Shown here piece after piece: positions 44,021 through 53,919 of a DNA stretch of 64,000 nt; position 1 is the first letter of the stretch; the number at the start of each line of letters is the position of its first letter. The notes under the pieces are model-generated. The model was not told where the DNA came from. It was given only the letters and a program-made list of their open reading frames with translations, and searched no databases. The translations under genes were made by a program, and so were the position numbers. The stretch spans positions 1 to 64,000 of the forward strand of contig JAILHX010000079.1 of NCBI GenBank assembly GCA_024695565.1. The letters run 5' to 3'. The stretch is from Saccharofermentans sp. GTDB taxonomy: Bacteria > Bacillota_A > Clostridia > Saccharofermentanales > Saccharofermentanaceae.

Positions 44021-44626
44021 ATGAGTATTAATTACGGAAAGATCAAATACCTTAAGACCTGCGCGTCCATCAAGGACCTGCCGGACAATAAGCTTCCGGA
44101 GATCGTTCTCGCCGGGAGATCGAACGTCGGCAAATCCTCGCTCGTCAATGCTTTGGGCAGCAACAGGAAGCTTGCCAGAGTATCGCAGACACCGGGAAAA
44201 ACGCAGCAGATCATATACTTCGACATGGACGGACAGGCAATACTCGCAGATCTTCCGGGTTATGGTTTTTCGAAGGCATCGAAAGACAAGTCAAAAGGCT
44301 TCTCTGCTCTCTGTGACAACTATTTCAGGGTCAGAGAAGGCATAGACCTCGTTCTTCTGCTGATAGATATCAGGCATGAACCCTCAAATGACGACATCGC
44401 AATGCTCAACTTCCTAAACAGTGCGGGGCTCCACTATTTCCTGGTATTTACCAAGTGTGACAAGCTCTCTGCACAGCAGGTCAGAAAGCAGCTTCAGATG
44501 ATGTCAACGATTCTTGAGTTTGCCGAAGATGCAAGGGTTTTCGCGGTTTCTTCAAGTGAGACCAACCCGCAAAAATCAGGAATAAATGATTTAAAGCAGG
44601 CCCTCTCTGATGAGGTATGCAAATAA
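44021..44626 (+). CDS. engB: Ribosome-biogenesis GTPase YsxC/EngB
   Basis: 201 aa from the ATG at 44021; a longer frame from 43940 would run through the regulatory element. TRAFAC GTPase needed for 50S assembly. Motifs: GRSNVGKSSLVNAL (G1), RVSQTPGKTQ (switch I), DLPGYGFSKA (G3) and FTKCDK (G4). It is usually beside lon or clpX in Bacillota; here it is divergent from comEC. Confidence 0.95.
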   Translation: MSINYGKIKYLKTCASIKDLPDNKLPEIVLAGRSNVGKSSLVNALGSNRKLARVSQTPGKTQQIIYFDMDGQAILADLPGYGFSKASKDKSKGFSALCDNYFRVREGIDLVLLLIDIRHEPSNDDIAMLNFLNSAGLHYFLVFTKCDKLSAQQVRKQLQMMSTILEFAEDARVFAVSSSETNPQKSGINDLKQALSDEVCK

Positions 44627-44659
44627 TTACCAACTTTTGGTTTTCTTTTCGTGCATTTT

Positions 44660-44703
44660 TTTACACTTACGCACTTTGAATTATTCTGTGACTCCGCTAA
44701 TAT
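44660..44703 (+). promoter_or_regulatory. Promoter region of the PRPP-synthetase-like operon
   Basis: Two overlapping candidates: TTTACA (44660-44665) with TATTCT (44682-44687, spacer 16), and TTGAAT (44676-44681) with TAATAT (44698-44703, spacer 16). Either would give a short leader to the ATG at 44739, which has GGGGG upstream. Confidence 0.45.
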
Positions 44704-44738
44704 TTAATTAGAAATGTTATAGGGGGATTACATCTGCC

Positions 44739-45950
44739 ATGAGCGACTTATATGTCAATACAGGCTATAAGGATACTTATCTGGCACCTTTCGGCCCCAT
44801 TGGCATTATTGCACACACTTCCAACAGAGAGTTTGTAAAGCAGGTTTCTGACGTCCTCTCCCAGAAGAGGAAGATCCGCGCTCAAAGACCCGGAAATATA
44901 TATGCAAATAACCCCGGATATTCACGCGAAGATTACCTGATCGACACTGAGCTCACCAGATTCCAGACCGGTGAGGGTAAGTTCGGCATCGGTGAGAGTG
45001 TCAGAGGACACGATATCTTCGTAATCACCGACGTTTTGGCAAGGAGTTATGAATATGATCTTCTCGAGGGCGAGCACGTCATCTCCCCCGATGACCAGTA
45101 TATGGACCTTTTGAGGATCATCTCTGTACTTAAGGGCAAGGCCAAGCGCATCAATGTCATCATGCCTTTTGTTTACGAAGGCAGACGTGAGAAGCTCGAT
45201 TCACACAGAGAATCCTACGACTGCGCTGACATGCTCAAGAAGCTTTATAAGCTCGGGGTCGCTAACCTCATTGTTTTCGATCCCCACGACGAGAGAATTG
45301 CAAATGCTGTCCCTCTCATGTCGATCGAGATGCCGCGCTGCCAATTCAAGATAACTTCATCACTTTTGTACCGCTACGGTTCAATCAAAATGGATAAGGA
45401 ACATACGCTCGTAGTAAGTCCGGATGAGACCGGAATATCGCGGGCTATTTTTTACTCTTCACACCTGAATCTTCCTCTCGGAGTCTTCTACCGTCACCGC
45501 GATTACACTATCAAGATCAATGGAGAGCACCCGATCAGGGAATTCAAGTTCTTAGGTGAAGACGTTAAGGGTAAGGACATCCTCCTTATCGATGACATGA
45601 TCAATTCAGGCAACACAATGCTCAGGACCGCCGACGAGCTTAAGCGCAGGGGCGCCGAAGACATCTATTGCCTGGCTCCGTTCGGACTGTTCACAGACGG
45701 ACTGGAAGTATTTGATGAGGCTTATGAAAAAGGCATTATCAAGTGCATCTGCACGACCAACCTGATCTATGAACCCAAAGAACTCCTCGAGCGCGAATGG
45801 TATCTGCAGGCAAACATGGTACCTTACGTTGCAAGGATAATTGACGCACTTAATTCAGACGAATCCGTCTACGACCTTATCAACTCAACTGCAAGACTCA
45901 GAGACCTTGCGAGCCAGATAAGGATCGAAGAGGTTTTCGATGAATTTTAA
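44739..45950 (+). CDS. PRPP-synthetase-like protein, paralogue 1 (altered catalytic loop)
   Basis: 403 aa, about 90 residues longer than classical ribose-phosphate pyrophosphokinase. Family features are present: FQTGEGKFGIGESVRGHDIFVITD, PFVYEGRREK, VFDPHDER (metal His), and the PRPP loop LLIDDMINSGNTM. The flexible catalytic loop, which should carry Lys-Arg-Arg, reads YRHRDY here, so the catalytic lysine is replaced by arginine. It is followed after 44 nt by a paralogue that keeps KRR. It may be a regulatory or reduced-activity subunit of a hetero-oligomer (inference). Confidence 0.8.
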   Translation: MSDLYVNTGYKDTYLAPFGPIGIIAHTSNREFVKQVSDVLSQKRKIRAQRPGNIYANNPGYSREDYLIDTELTRFQTGEGKFGIGESVRGHDIFVITDVLARSYEYDLLEGEHVISPDDQYMDLLRIISVLKGKAKRINVIMPFVYEGRREKLDSHRESYDCADMLKKLYKLGVANLIVFDPHDERIANAVPLMSIEMPRCQFKITSSLLYRYGSIKMDKEHTLVVSPDETGISRAIFYSSHLNLPLGVFYRHRDYTIKINGEHPIREFKFLGEDVKGKDILLIDDMINSGNTMLRTADELKRRGAEDIYCLAPFGLFTDGLEVFDEAYEKGIIKCICTTNLIYEPKELLEREWYLQANMVPYVARIIDALNSDESVYDLINSTARLRDLASQIRIEEVFDEF

Positions 45951-45994
45951 GAATAAGGCAAACAAATATAAAGCATGAAAGGCAGGCTGCAATT

Positions 45995-47203
45995 ATGACA
46001 TCAGCATCTGACGAGAAAGCTTATTCCCGCTACGACCAATACGGCGACAACCCCATGGCGCCGGTAGGACCCATCGGTCTCATTGCGCTGCGTGGCAGTG
46101 AAGAATTTACCGAGAAGGTAAACTTCTATCTCAACAAGAGGCGTTCCGAATACCAGAAGGAACAGATCGTCAATACTTATCCGGGATTCTTCCGTGAGGA
46201 TTACACGATTCCGGTTGAGAATGCGAGGTTCTCTTCAGGTGAAGGTAAAGCTGTCGTTAAGAACACGGTCAGAGGACATGACCTCTATCTTATCAGCGAT
46301 ATCATGAACTGCTCCTGCACATACAAGATGTTCGGCACAGATAACCGCATGAGTCCTGACGATCACTATCAGGATCTTAAGCGTGTAATCCTCGCCTGCT
46401 CCGGCAAATCAAGAAGAATCAACGTCATAATGCCTTTTCTTTATGAGAGCCGTCAGCACAAGAGAAATGCCAGAGAGTCCTTAGACTGCGCTTTCGCACT
46501 TGAAGAGCTCTACGATCTTGGTGTTGCAAACATCATCACATTCGATGCACACGACGAGAGAGTTGCCAACGCTATCCCGCTCGCAGGATTCGAGAGCCTC
46601 CCTACCACATATCAGATCATCAAGGAGATGTACCGTCAGGTTCCTGACCTCTCGTTCTCTTCCGGTAAGTTCATGATCATCTCACCCGATGAAGGCGGTA
46701 TCGGCAGAGCTATGTACTACGCTTCCATCCTTGGTGTCCCTCTCGGAACATTCTATAAGAGAAGAGACTATACAACTGTTGTTAACGGCAGAAACCCGAT
46801 CGTAGCCCACGAGTTCCTCGGTGATTCCGTTGAGGGCATGGATATCCTCATCGTTGACGACATGATCTCATCCGGCGATTCAATGATCGACATCGCACGT
46901 GAGATGAAGGACCGCGGCGCACGCAAAGTATTCTGCGCAGTTACATTCGGTCTATTCACAGAAGGTATCGACAACTTCAACAAGGCATACGAAGAAGGCA
47001 TCATCAATAAGGTATTCGCTACAAACCTCATTTACAGAAGACCTGAGCTTCTTCAGGCTCCGTGGTTCGCAGATGTTAACCTCTGCAAGTTCGTAGCGCT
47101 CCTTATCGACGCCATTAACCACGATGCATCGCTCTCGAGCCTCATCAATCCTACCGAGAAGATCAAGAAGCTTCTCAAGGAAAAAGAAGGTATCGACTTA
47201 TAA
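45995..47203 (+). CDS. prs: Ribose-phosphate pyrophosphokinase (PRPP synthetase), paralogue 2
   Basis: 402 aa. It makes PRPP from ribose 5-phosphate and ATP, feeding purine, pyrimidine, His/Trp and NAD synthesis. FSSGEGKAVVKNTVRGHDLYLISD, PFLYESRQHKR, FDAHDER, the catalytic YKRRDY and LIVDDMISSGDSM are all present. It resembles paralogue 1 over the full length and is probably the active subunit. The stop overlaps the next ATG (TAATG). Confidence 0.88.
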   Translation: MTSASDEKAYSRYDQYGDNPMAPVGPIGLIALRGSEEFTEKVNFYLNKRRSEYQKEQIVNTYPGFFREDYTIPVENARFSSGEGKAVVKNTVRGHDLYLISDIMNCSCTYKMFGTDNRMSPDDHYQDLKRVILACSGKSRRINVIMPFLYESRQHKRNARESLDCAFALEELYDLGVANIITFDAHDERVANAIPLAGFESLPTTYQIIKEMYRQVPDLSFSSGKFMIISPDEGGIGRAMYYASILGVPLGTFYKRRDYTTVVNGRNPIVAHEFLGDSVEGMDILIVDDMISSGDSMIDIAREMKDRGARKVFCAVTFGLFTEGIDNFNKAYEEGIINKVFATNLIYRRPELLQAPWFADVNLCKFVALLIDAINHDASLSSLINPTEKIKKLLKEKEGIDL

Positions 47204-47574
47204 TGGCAAATACCGGCAAGCGTTCTTCCAGCACTTCTTCCAGGGGCTCGAAAAAGAGCACCTCCAAGTCATCGCGCTCCAACGCATCCCGCAAGACCAC
47301 CAAGAGCAGCCCTGCAACGCAGGAATCTGCTTTCTCGAGGATAGTGAGCAAGTTTGCTGCCTCGAAGGCTGCAATGCCGCTCATCTTTATTGCGGCTGTC
47401 ATTCTGCTTGTCGGAATCGATCTTCTGATCAGTTGGGACAATTTCGGAACATTCTTCACGATATTGGGCGTCGAGACCCTCATAGCTGTTGTTGTCTGGG
47501 TCATCATGACACTCGTATTTTCCAGAAGATCTGCCAAAGAATCTGACAGCGAGCCAGCAGAAGACGAGGTATAA
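47203..47574 (+). CDS. Small membrane protein with basic Ser/Lys-rich N-terminus
   Basis: 123 aa. Residues 1-45 are Ser/Lys/Arg/Thr-rich (SSSTSSRGSKKSTSKSSRS) and likely disordered. Two hydrophobic helices follow (about 57-75 and 80-104), then an acidic tail. Its start overlaps the prs stop and it ends 3 nt before rqcH, so it belongs to that operon. No family recognised; a nucleic-acid- or membrane-surface-binding tail is conceivable. Confidence 0.7.
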   Translation: MANTGKRSSSTSSRGSKKSTSKSSRSNASRKTTKSSPATQESAFSRIVSKFAASKAAMPLIFIAAVILLVGIDLLISWDNFGTFFTILGVETLIAVVVWVIMTLVFSRRSAKESDSEPAEDEV

Positions 47575-47577
47575 CCC

Positions 47578-49509
47578 TTGACTCTTGACGGCATAACCTG
47601 TCAGCTCCTCGCAAATGAGCTAAACACAGAGCTTGAAGGCAAGCGTGTAGACAAGATCTACATGCCTGACCGTCATACGGTCATCCTTCACATCAGATTT
47701 ACGGGCGGATACAGAAAGCTCCTGATCTCAATTGACCCCGGGTCCCCGCGTATCTGCTTTGCCGAGAATACTGCCGAGAACCCTTCTATCCCGCCGTCAT
47801 TCTGCATGCTCCTTCGTAAGTATCTGGCAGGTTCGAGGATAGAGAGCGTCACTAATCCCGGCTACGAGCGAATCATTGAGATAACAGTAAGCAACACTGA
47901 CGAATTAAGAGACCGCAAGACTTATACCCTCACAGTTGAGTTAATGGGACGGTTCTCAAATCTTGTCCTCATAAATGAGAACGGCAAGATTTTGGACTCT
48001 GCTATCCATGTTGATTTCTCAGTATCGCGTGTAAGAGAAGTAATGCCTGCCCGCGTTTACGAGTATCCGCCGGCACAGGACAAGCTCTCGCCCGACGATG
48101 CGCTCAAGATGGCTGAAGAAGGCAAGCTTCCCATTATGGAATCTGAATTATCAAGACCTGTCGGGAAGGCTCTTGTAGGTTCCATTAGGGGCCTGTCCCC
48201 TGTTCTTGCAGCATACATCACCCAAAAAGCTGATATTGATGACCGCAAGACTCTCGTAATGCTGAATGAGGATCAGAAAAAAGCTCTTAACTCTGAAGTT
48301 AAGGCATTCCTTAAGTCTGTAACTGAAGGCACATACACGGCAAGGATCTTCTACGATGAATCAGGCGAACCTGCAGATGCTTCCATCGCAGATCTCAGAG
48401 GATATACCAGGTCCAGGACTGTATCCTCGATCTCAGAAGCAATATATCTGAGCTATCTTGCAAGAGATTCAAGACTCGTTATGGACATGGGCCGTGACAG
48501 ACTGAATCAGATAATATCCAATGCCCTTGCAAGAGTCATCAAGAAGCGCGAACTTCATGAGCAGGACCTCGAAGAAGGCCGTAAGGCTGAATCTTACAAG
48601 CATTCTGCCGACATGATCCTCACCTACAAGTACATGATCACCCAGGGTTCAACCAGCGTAACCCTCACCGACTATACCGATGACGGCCAGAAGGACATCG
48701 TTATCGACTTAAATCCCACGCTCGACGCCTCAGGCAACGCGCAGGAATACTACAAGCGCTTCCACAAAGCTAACCGCAAGATGGAACTTGCCGAGAATTA
48801 TCTCAAGGAAGACGAACTTGCCGCACAGTATCTGAGGTCACTTTTTGCAGCCGTAAATGCCGCAGCAAGTCTTGAAGACCTTCAGGCAATAAACGAAGAG
48901 ATCAGATTCGAGATCGCCGGAGATAACGGTTTTCGCAAGAATCACAGCGCAAAAAGGAATAACAATAACAGCGGTGATCCCAACAAGATGGTCGGTGTTG
49001 CCAAATCAGGCAAGGCTTCTTCCAGAGCTTTAAGAGAAGCTGCAAAGAGAGCCAATGCCGGCAAAGGCAGCAAGGACAAGTCCAAGGAGCGCGCCCTCCC
49101 CTGCCGCAGATACATGACTTCTGACGGCTACGAGATCCTCGCAGGAAGAAACAACATCCAGAACGACCAGCTCACATTCCACACTGCTTCAAGGCGCGAC
49201 TGGTGGTTCCACGTTAAGGGCCTTCCCGGAACGCATGTAATCCTTAAGACCAAGCCCAATGAAGAGATGCCTTCAGATAATGCAGTTCTTGAAGCCGCAA
49301 GTCTTGCCGCGTTCTTCTCCAAGGCTATCATCCTCGAAGAACACATGACTTCCGAAGATTCGAAGCCCGGCATGCTCAAGGCAGAGGTCGACTACTGCCC
49401 CGTCTCCCATGTAAAAAAGATTCCGGGAGCAAAGCCCGGAATGGTCATCTACGAAGGATATTATTCGGTTCTTGTTGAAGCAAAAGAGCCTCATTCAAAG
49501 GATTTATAA
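47578..49509 (+). CDS. rqcH: Ribosome-quality-control factor RqcH (NFACT family)
   Basis: 643 aa. It binds obstructed 50S subunits and recruits tRNA-Ala to add C-terminal alanine tails that mark stalled peptides for degradation. NFACT-N (LDGITCQLLANEL...GKRVDKIYMP, VELMGRFSNLVLI), HhH and coiled-coil segments, and the C-terminal NFACT-R domain (RRDWWFHVKGLPGTHVIL) are in the usual order. A basic Asn/Lys-rich insert lies at about 455-505. TTG start. The 3' end overlaps the convergent queH by 19 nt. Confidence 0.93.
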   Translation: MTLDGITCQLLANELNTELEGKRVDKIYMPDRHTVILHIRFTGGYRKLLISIDPGSPRICFAENTAENPSIPPSFCMLLRKYLAGSRIESVTNPGYERIIEITVSNTDELRDRKTYTLTVELMGRFSNLVLINENGKILDSAIHVDFSVSRVREVMPARVYEYPPAQDKLSPDDALKMAEEGKLPIMESELSRPVGKALVGSIRGLSPVLAAYITQKADIDDRKTLVMLNEDQKKALNSEVKAFLKSVTEGTYTARIFYDESGEPADASIADLRGYTRSRTVSSISEAIYLSYLARDSRLVMDMGRDRLNQIISNALARVIKKRELHEQDLEEGRKAESYKHSADMILTYKYMITQGSTSVTLTDYTDDGQKDIVIDLNPTLDASGNAQEYYKRFHKANRKMELAENYLKEDELAAQYLRSLFAAVNAAASLEDLQAINEEIRFEIAGDNGFRKNHSAKRNNNNSGDPNKMVGVAKSGKASSRALREAAKRANAGKGSKDKSKERALPCRRYMTSDGYEILAGRNNIQNDQLTFHTASRRDWWFHVKGLPGTHVILKTKPNEEMPSDNAVLEAASLAAFFSKAIILEEHMTSEDSKPGMLKAEVDYCPVSHVKKIPGAKPGMVIYEGYYSVLVEAKEPHSKDL

Positions 49510-50051
49510 ATCTTATCCCTGAACTTGGATTCCTCAAGTGAGAATATGCATCCGCAGTATTTCTGCCTGTAAAGACCGATCTCTCTGGCCATATCCTGAC
49601 CCTGTCTGAAGCCCGGTCTGAAATCCATGTATTCGAAATCAACACCGTACTTGGATGCCTTCTGATTACTTATCTCAGCAATCTTATCGTGCTGCTGATA
49701 TGGGCTCACAAGAAGTGTCGTGCAGAATGAATCATAACCGTTTTCTGATGCGAACTTCGCAACGGCATCCATACGGATGTCATAGCACATCTCGCATCTT
49801 GAGGCGAATTCTTCGAGATACTCCTTCGAGAGCCAGTATTCCTGCATACATTCGGTGCCGACAGATATCAGCTTCACGCCATAGTGATCACACGCCTTTG
49901 CAAGATTCTCGTGGCGTCTGTCGAATTCAAACTGAGGCTGGATGTTAGGGTTATACCAGAAGCAGTCTATATCACGGCCGTCAGTCAATAACAGATCGAC
50001 CGGATACATTGCGCAAGGACCGCAGCAACAATGAAGAAGCATCTTCCCCAT
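49491..50051 (-). CDS. queH: Epoxyqueuosine reductase QueH
   Basis: 186 aa. It carries out the last step of queuosine synthesis at tRNA position 34. The Cys-rich signature for the iron-sulfur cluster and cofactor is complete: LHCCCGPC at the N-terminus, SRCEMCYDIRM in the middle and KYCGCIFS near the end. The start abuts the ruvB stop (1-nt overlap). Confidence 0.93.
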   Translation of the reverse strand: MGKMLLHCCCGPCAMYPVDLLLTDGRDIDCFWYNPNIQPQFEFDRRHENLAKACDHYGVKLISVGTECMQEYWLSKEYLEEFASRCEMCYDIRMDAVAKFASENGYDSFCTTLLVSPYQQHDKIAEISNQKASKYGVDFEYMDFRPGFRQGQDMAREIGLYRQKYCGCIFSLEESKFRDKIYKSFE

Positions 50052-51175
50052 CAGTTGTTCTCACCGTCCTTGTTAGCGTTCTGCCAGTCTTCGATGGTGA
50101 TGTTCTCATAGCGCTGGGGAACGACTTCAGTATTCTTCATTCCGGCGATAAAAGACGGCGGAGGTGTTATTCCGATGTGCTCGAAAGCTCTTAACGTCAG
50201 AACTCTTCCTCTCGGAGTCTTAGCGAGGAACCCGTTCTGCAGTAAGAAAGGCTCGTAAACATCTTCGATTGTAACGGGATCTTCGCCTGTACATGCGGCA
50301 AGCGTCTCAAGACCGACAGGACCGCCCTTGAATATATCAGCGATCGCGGTAAGAACTCTTCTGTCAACTGCATCAAGTCCTACATCGTCAATATCCAAAG
50401 CCTTAAGTCCGTAGTCAGAAACTTCCTTATCGATAACGTCCCTCTCAAGATAAGAAGCGAAGTCCCTCATACGCTTAAGAAGTCTAATGGCGATTCTCGG
50501 AGTTCCACGCGATCTCGATGCGATATTGCGAAGTCCCTCTTCATTGATCGCGATGCCGAGAAGATCAGCGTCACGCTTAAGGATCTCCATGAGGTCTTCT
50601 GTCTCATATAATTCGAGGCGGTGGATCATGCCGAAGCGGTCTCTCAAAGGCGCAGAGAGCATGCCTGCCCTGGTCGTGGCACCAACCAGTGTAAAGTGCG
50701 GAAGATCAAGTCTTACGGACCTTGCAGCAGGTCCCTTGCCGATCATTAAATCGAGGCAATAGTCTTCCATCGCAGGATAAAGGACTTCTTCCACACTCTT
50801 GTTAAGTCTGTGGATCTCATCGATGAATAAGACTTCATTCTCATTGAGATTCGTAAGGAGCGCTGCCAGGTCACCTGCCTTCTCGATCGAAGGACCTGTG
50901 GTGATGTGCATGGATACTCCCATCTCGGATGCTATGATGCCCGCAAGCGTAGTCTTACCGAGTCCCGGAGGACCATATAAAAGAACATGATCCAAAGCTT
51001 CGCCGCGTTTCTTGGCAGCATTGATAAAGATCTTAAGGTTATTCTTGACCTTGGTCTGACCGGAATACTCTTCGAAGGTAACCGGCCTTAACGCCTTCTC
51101 CTCCGTATCTCCGGGCTGCCTGAGCCTGCCTAAGACGCGCTCTTCCTCATTCTCTTGTTCATTAAAATTCATCAT
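50051..51175 (-). CDS. ruvB: Holliday-junction helicase RuvB
   Basis: 374-aa AAA+ motor for branch migration with Ruv[14 protein letters not shown] (Walker A), [10 protein letters not shown] (Walker B), [18 protein letters not shown] (sensor 1/Arg finger) and a C-terminal winged helix (TPRGRVLT) are seen. The C-terminal tail is longer than usual. It is the third gene of ruvC-ruvA-ruvB. Confidence 0.97.
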   Translation of the reverse strand: MMNFNEQENEEERVLGRLRQPGDTEEKALRPVTFEEYSGQTKVKNNLKIFINAAKKRGEALDHVLLYGPPGLGKTTLAGIIASEMGVSMHITTGPSIEKAGDLAALLTNLNENEVLFIDEIHRLNKSVEEVLYPAMEDYCLDLMIGKGPAARSVRLDLPHFTLVGATTRAGMLSAPLRDRFGMIHRLELYETEDLMEILKRDADLLGIAINEEGLRNIASRSRGTPRIAIRLLKRMRDFASYLERDVIDKEVSDYGLKALDIDDVGLDAVDRRVLTAIADIFKGGPVGLETLAACTGEDPVTIEDVYEPFLLQNGFLAKTPRGRVLTLRAFEHIGITPPPSFIAGMKNTEVVPQRYENITIEDWQNANKDGENN

Positions 51176-51189
51176 CTTTAGGGTTTTCC

Positions 51190-51816
51190 TTATGAGAACT
51201 TCTTACCGGCAGCAAGCTTCAATGCCTTGCGGATAAGGTCTTCAAGACCGATGCCGTCTTCATATGCAGCAGCAACTGCGTCTGCAGCTTCCTGATCTTT
51301 ATATCCTAACACAACGAGAGCTCCGACAGCGTCCTGCATAATACCCGCATCACCGCCCCCTGCAGCTGCGACAGCAACCGGAGTAACGCTGACGCTTGCA
51401 GATGCTCCAAGCTGGGCCTTGAGCTTGTCCTTAAGCTCTAATATGATCCTCTCAGCTGTCTTCTTGCCCAGGCCCTTAACACCTGTAAGAAGGGCTACGT
51501 TATTGCTCATGACCGCTGCAGCGATCTGTTCAGCAGACAATGAAGCACAGATCGTGTGGGCAACCTTAGGACCGATACCACTGACGGTAATCAGCTTTAA
51601 GAACATCTCCTTCTGGTCTCTGGAATTAAACCCGTAGAGCGAGATATCGTCTTCCTTGACGCTCTGATAGAGATATATGGTAACCTCATCACCAAGACCT
51701 CCGATCTCGGCAGAGATACCCAGAGGGCAATTGATAAGATAACCTATTCCGTTATTCTCGATGACGATCTGCTGGTCGTTGCGGTCAGCTACGATGCCTT
51801 TGATATATGCGTACAT
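51190..51816 (-). CDS. ruvA: Holliday-junction binding protein RuvA
   Basis: 208 aa. The tetramer that binds the junction and loads RuvB. An N-terminal OB fold ([14 protein letters not shown]...[16 protein letters not shown]), tandem HhH motifs ([29 protein letters not shown]) and a C-terminal UBA-like domain that contacts RuvB are visible. It is 42 nt downstream of ruvC. Confidence 0.96.
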   Translation of the reverse strand: MYAYIKGIVADRNDQQIVIENNGIGYLINCPLGISAEIGGLGDEVTIYLYQSVKEDDISLYGFNSRDQKEMFLKLITVSGIGPKVAHTICASLSAEQIAAAVMSNNVALLTGVKGLGKKTAERIILELKDKLKAQLGASASVSVTPVAVAAAGGGDAGIMQDAVGALVVLGYKDQEAADAVAAAYEDGIGLEDLIRKALKLAAGKKFS

Positions 51817-51858
51817 TCAAATTCTCCTTAAAACGATCTAACCTATTCTATCAATAAA

Positions 51859-52425
51859 TCAGACAAATCCTTCATTGCGCTTGGTATATCCGTAACGTCC
51901 GTACTGATAGCCGGATACGGCCTTACCGGCGTATGCGAGGCCAGTATTTGCGAGCGTTATCGCAAGCGCCAATGCATCTGCAGCGTCATCGGGCTTAGGC
52001 ATCTCCTTAAGACCAAGGATGGATTTGGTCATGACCTGAACCTGCTTCTTCTCAGCCTTGCCGTAACCTGTGATGGCGAGCTTGACCTGCCCCGGGGTAA
52101 ACTCATAAACTTCAATACCTGCTCTGGCTGCCTCAACAAGAACGGCTCCTCTGGCCTGGGCAGTACCGATAACAGTCGTATGGTTATGTCCCATGAAGAG
52201 TTCCTCGACTGACATAAGGTCGGGCTTATACTGCTCTAATATAAACTTAAGCTTATCGCTGATGGCAAGAAGTCTTAACGGGAAATCCACGCCTGCCTTG
52301 GTCTCAATGACACCGTAATCTACGGCAGTGAGCTTATTTCCCTTCTTATCGATAATGCCGTAACCCGTGATAGCATAACCCGGATCGATTCCGATTATTC
52401 TCTTAACAACGGGTTCTGTAGCCAT
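51859..52425 (-). CDS. ruvC: Holliday-junction endonuclease RuvC
   Basis: 188 aa. A dimeric RNase-H-fold resolvase. Acidic catalytic residues are placed as expected: GIDPGYAITGYG, SVEELF and PDDAADALALA. The C-terminus is extended by a few Gly/Tyr-rich residues (YQYGRYGYTK). First gene of ruvCAB, with a strong promoter and SOS box just upstream. Confidence 0.96.
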   Translation of the reverse strand: MATEPVVKRIIGIDPGYAITGYGIIDKKGNKLTAVDYGVIETKAGVDFPLRLLAISDKLKFILEQYKPDLMSVEELFMGHNHTTVIGTAQARGAVLVEAARAGIEVYEFTPGQVKLAITGYGKAEKKQVQVMTKSILGLKEMPKPDDAADALALAITLANTGLAYAGKAVSGYQYGRYGYTKRNEGFV

Positions 52426-52442
52426 AGTAGTCCTGCCTTATA

Positions 52443-52456
52443 TAAACATTTGTTCG
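52443..52456 (-). promoter_or_regulatory. LexA (SOS) box of ruvCAB
   Basis: On the minus strand CGAACAAATGTTTA matches the Gram-positive LexA consensus CGAACRNRYGTTYG at 13 of 14 positions. It lies directly downstream of the -10 hexamer, where bound LexA would block transcription. This indicates DNA-damage induction of ruvCAB. Confidence 0.75.
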
Positions 52457-52457
52457 T

Positions 52458-52485
52458 ATTATACATTAACCGCTTATTTAATCAA
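52458..52485 (-). promoter_or_regulatory. Promoter of ruvCAB
   Basis: On the minus strand TTGATT (52480-52485), a 16-nt spacer and a perfect TATAAT (52458-52463), followed immediately by the LexA box. The -35 overlaps the end of the upstream pdp gene. Confidence 0.75.
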
Positions 52486-53807
52486 GTAATTACATCGATA
52501 ATGGCGGGCTTCTTCTCAGGCTTTTCGGGCCCTATCGTATAGGCTTCAAGTATTAAGTCCATGGCATCGAAAAGGCGTTCATCAGGAAGCTCACTCTTTT
52601 CGCCCTGATAAAGCGCGCAAAGAGAATCTCCGCGCTCCACCTTATCGCCAACCTTAACGAAGAACCCGATTCCCGCACCGTAATCTATTTTGTCTGTCTT
52701 TTTCAGTCTCCCTGCTCCGAGCAACACAGAAGCCTGTCCTATAAGATCCGTCCTGATGCTCTGTACAAACCCGCTGTCAGGCGAATTAACATGCATGCAG
52801 TCAAAAGGCTTATCAACATAAACGGGAGCGCCGCCCGGGGTGAGCTTTCCGCCCTGCGATTCAATAAGCTGCTTATATTTCTCATAGCAGGTACCATCAG
52901 ATAACCTTGCCCTGATCTCGGCGCGCAGTACGTCCTCACTCATGCCGGCGTCTTTTCCGGCTATGGTGATCAGGTGGTAAGCAAGCTCGACAACTACTTC
53001 AATGACGTCCTCTTCGCCCTTACCCGTTACGGTATTTAACACTTCCTGCATCTCAAGGATGTTGCCGCAGAATCTTCCCAAGGGCTCATCCATATTCGTG
53101 ATAACGGCAACAGTCTTCCTGTCTGCTAGTTTGCCGATCTTGATCATGGCTTCGGCAAGCTGTTTTGCCATATCATAATCTTTCATGAAGGCGCCTGAAC
53201 CGCATGTGACATCAAGCACGATCCCCTTCGCGCCGCCGGCGATCTTCTTGCTCATGATGCTCGATGCGATCAAAGGTATCGAATCGACAGTGCCTGTAAC
53301 ATCTCTTAATGAATAGAGGATCTTATCTGCAGGCGCCAGATCGGGAGTCTGTCCTGATATGACCATGCCTGTCTTGATCACGTACATGTGGAAGTCCTTG
53401 GTATCGACCTCAACGTTAAATCCTTCGATGGATTCGAATTTATCAACGGTACCGCCTGTAAATCCCAGTCCTCTGCCGCTGAGCTTTACGACCTCAACAC
53501 CAAAGGATGCAATAAGCGGCAGAAGGATTGGCGTGATCTTATCGCCTACACCGCCCGTACTGTGCTTATCCACCGCTATGCCGTCGATATAAGGAAGTTC
53601 CAATTGTTTCCCTGAAGCGGCCATCTCAAGCGTCAACGTGGTCATCTCGCGGTCATCCATGCCGTTTAAGACAATGGCCATGAGAAGTGCTGAAGTCTGA
53701 TAATCGGGAATCGATCCGTCAGTTACGCCCTGAACGAAGAACTTTATCTGCTCGTCAGTAAGGCTCTGCTTATCTCTCTTAGCGATAATAATGTCTCGCA
53801 TATTCAT
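52482..53807 (-). CDS. pdp: Pyrimidine-nucleoside phosphorylase
   Basis: 441 aa. It phosphorolyses uridine/thymidine to the base and (deoxy)ribose 1-phosphate. The thymidine/pyrimidine phosphorylase signature SGRGLGFTGGTVDKFESI is present, together with KHSTGGVGDK (phosphate site) and a C-terminal biotinyl-like hammerhead domain. It is divergent from the Gfo/Idh/MocA gene; the roughly 110-nt gap is AT-rich with possible -10 sites on both strands. Confidence 0.94.
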   Translation of the reverse strand: MNMRDIIIAKRDKQSLTDEQIKFFVQGVTDGSIPDYQTSALLMAIVLNGMDDREMTTLTLEMAASGKQLELPYIDGIAVDKHSTGGVGDKITPILLPLIASFGVEVVKLSGRGLGFTGGTVDKFESIEGFNVEVDTKDFHMYVIKTGMVISGQTPDLAPADKILYSLRDVTGTVDSIPLIASSIMSKKIAGGAKGIVLDVTCGSGAFMKDYDMAKQLAEAMIKIGKLADRKTVAVITNMDEPLGRFCGNILEMQEVLNTVTGKGEEDVIEVVVELAYHLITIAGKDAGMSEDVLRAEIRARLSDGTCYEKYKQLIESQGGKLTPGGAPVYVDKPFDCMHVNSPDSGFVQSIRTDLIGQASVLLGAGRLKKTDKIDYGAGIGFFVKVGDKVERGDSLCALYQGEKSELPDERLFDAMDLILEAYTIGPEKPEKKPAIIDVIT

Positions 53808-53919
53808 GGAAGATCACCCCCGGATAATGTTCCTAATAAAGATATTATAATCAATATACGTGCCAAATTATCCATTTGTGCTAAACTATTTCAAGCATAT
53901 AACCATACGGAGGCTTCCA

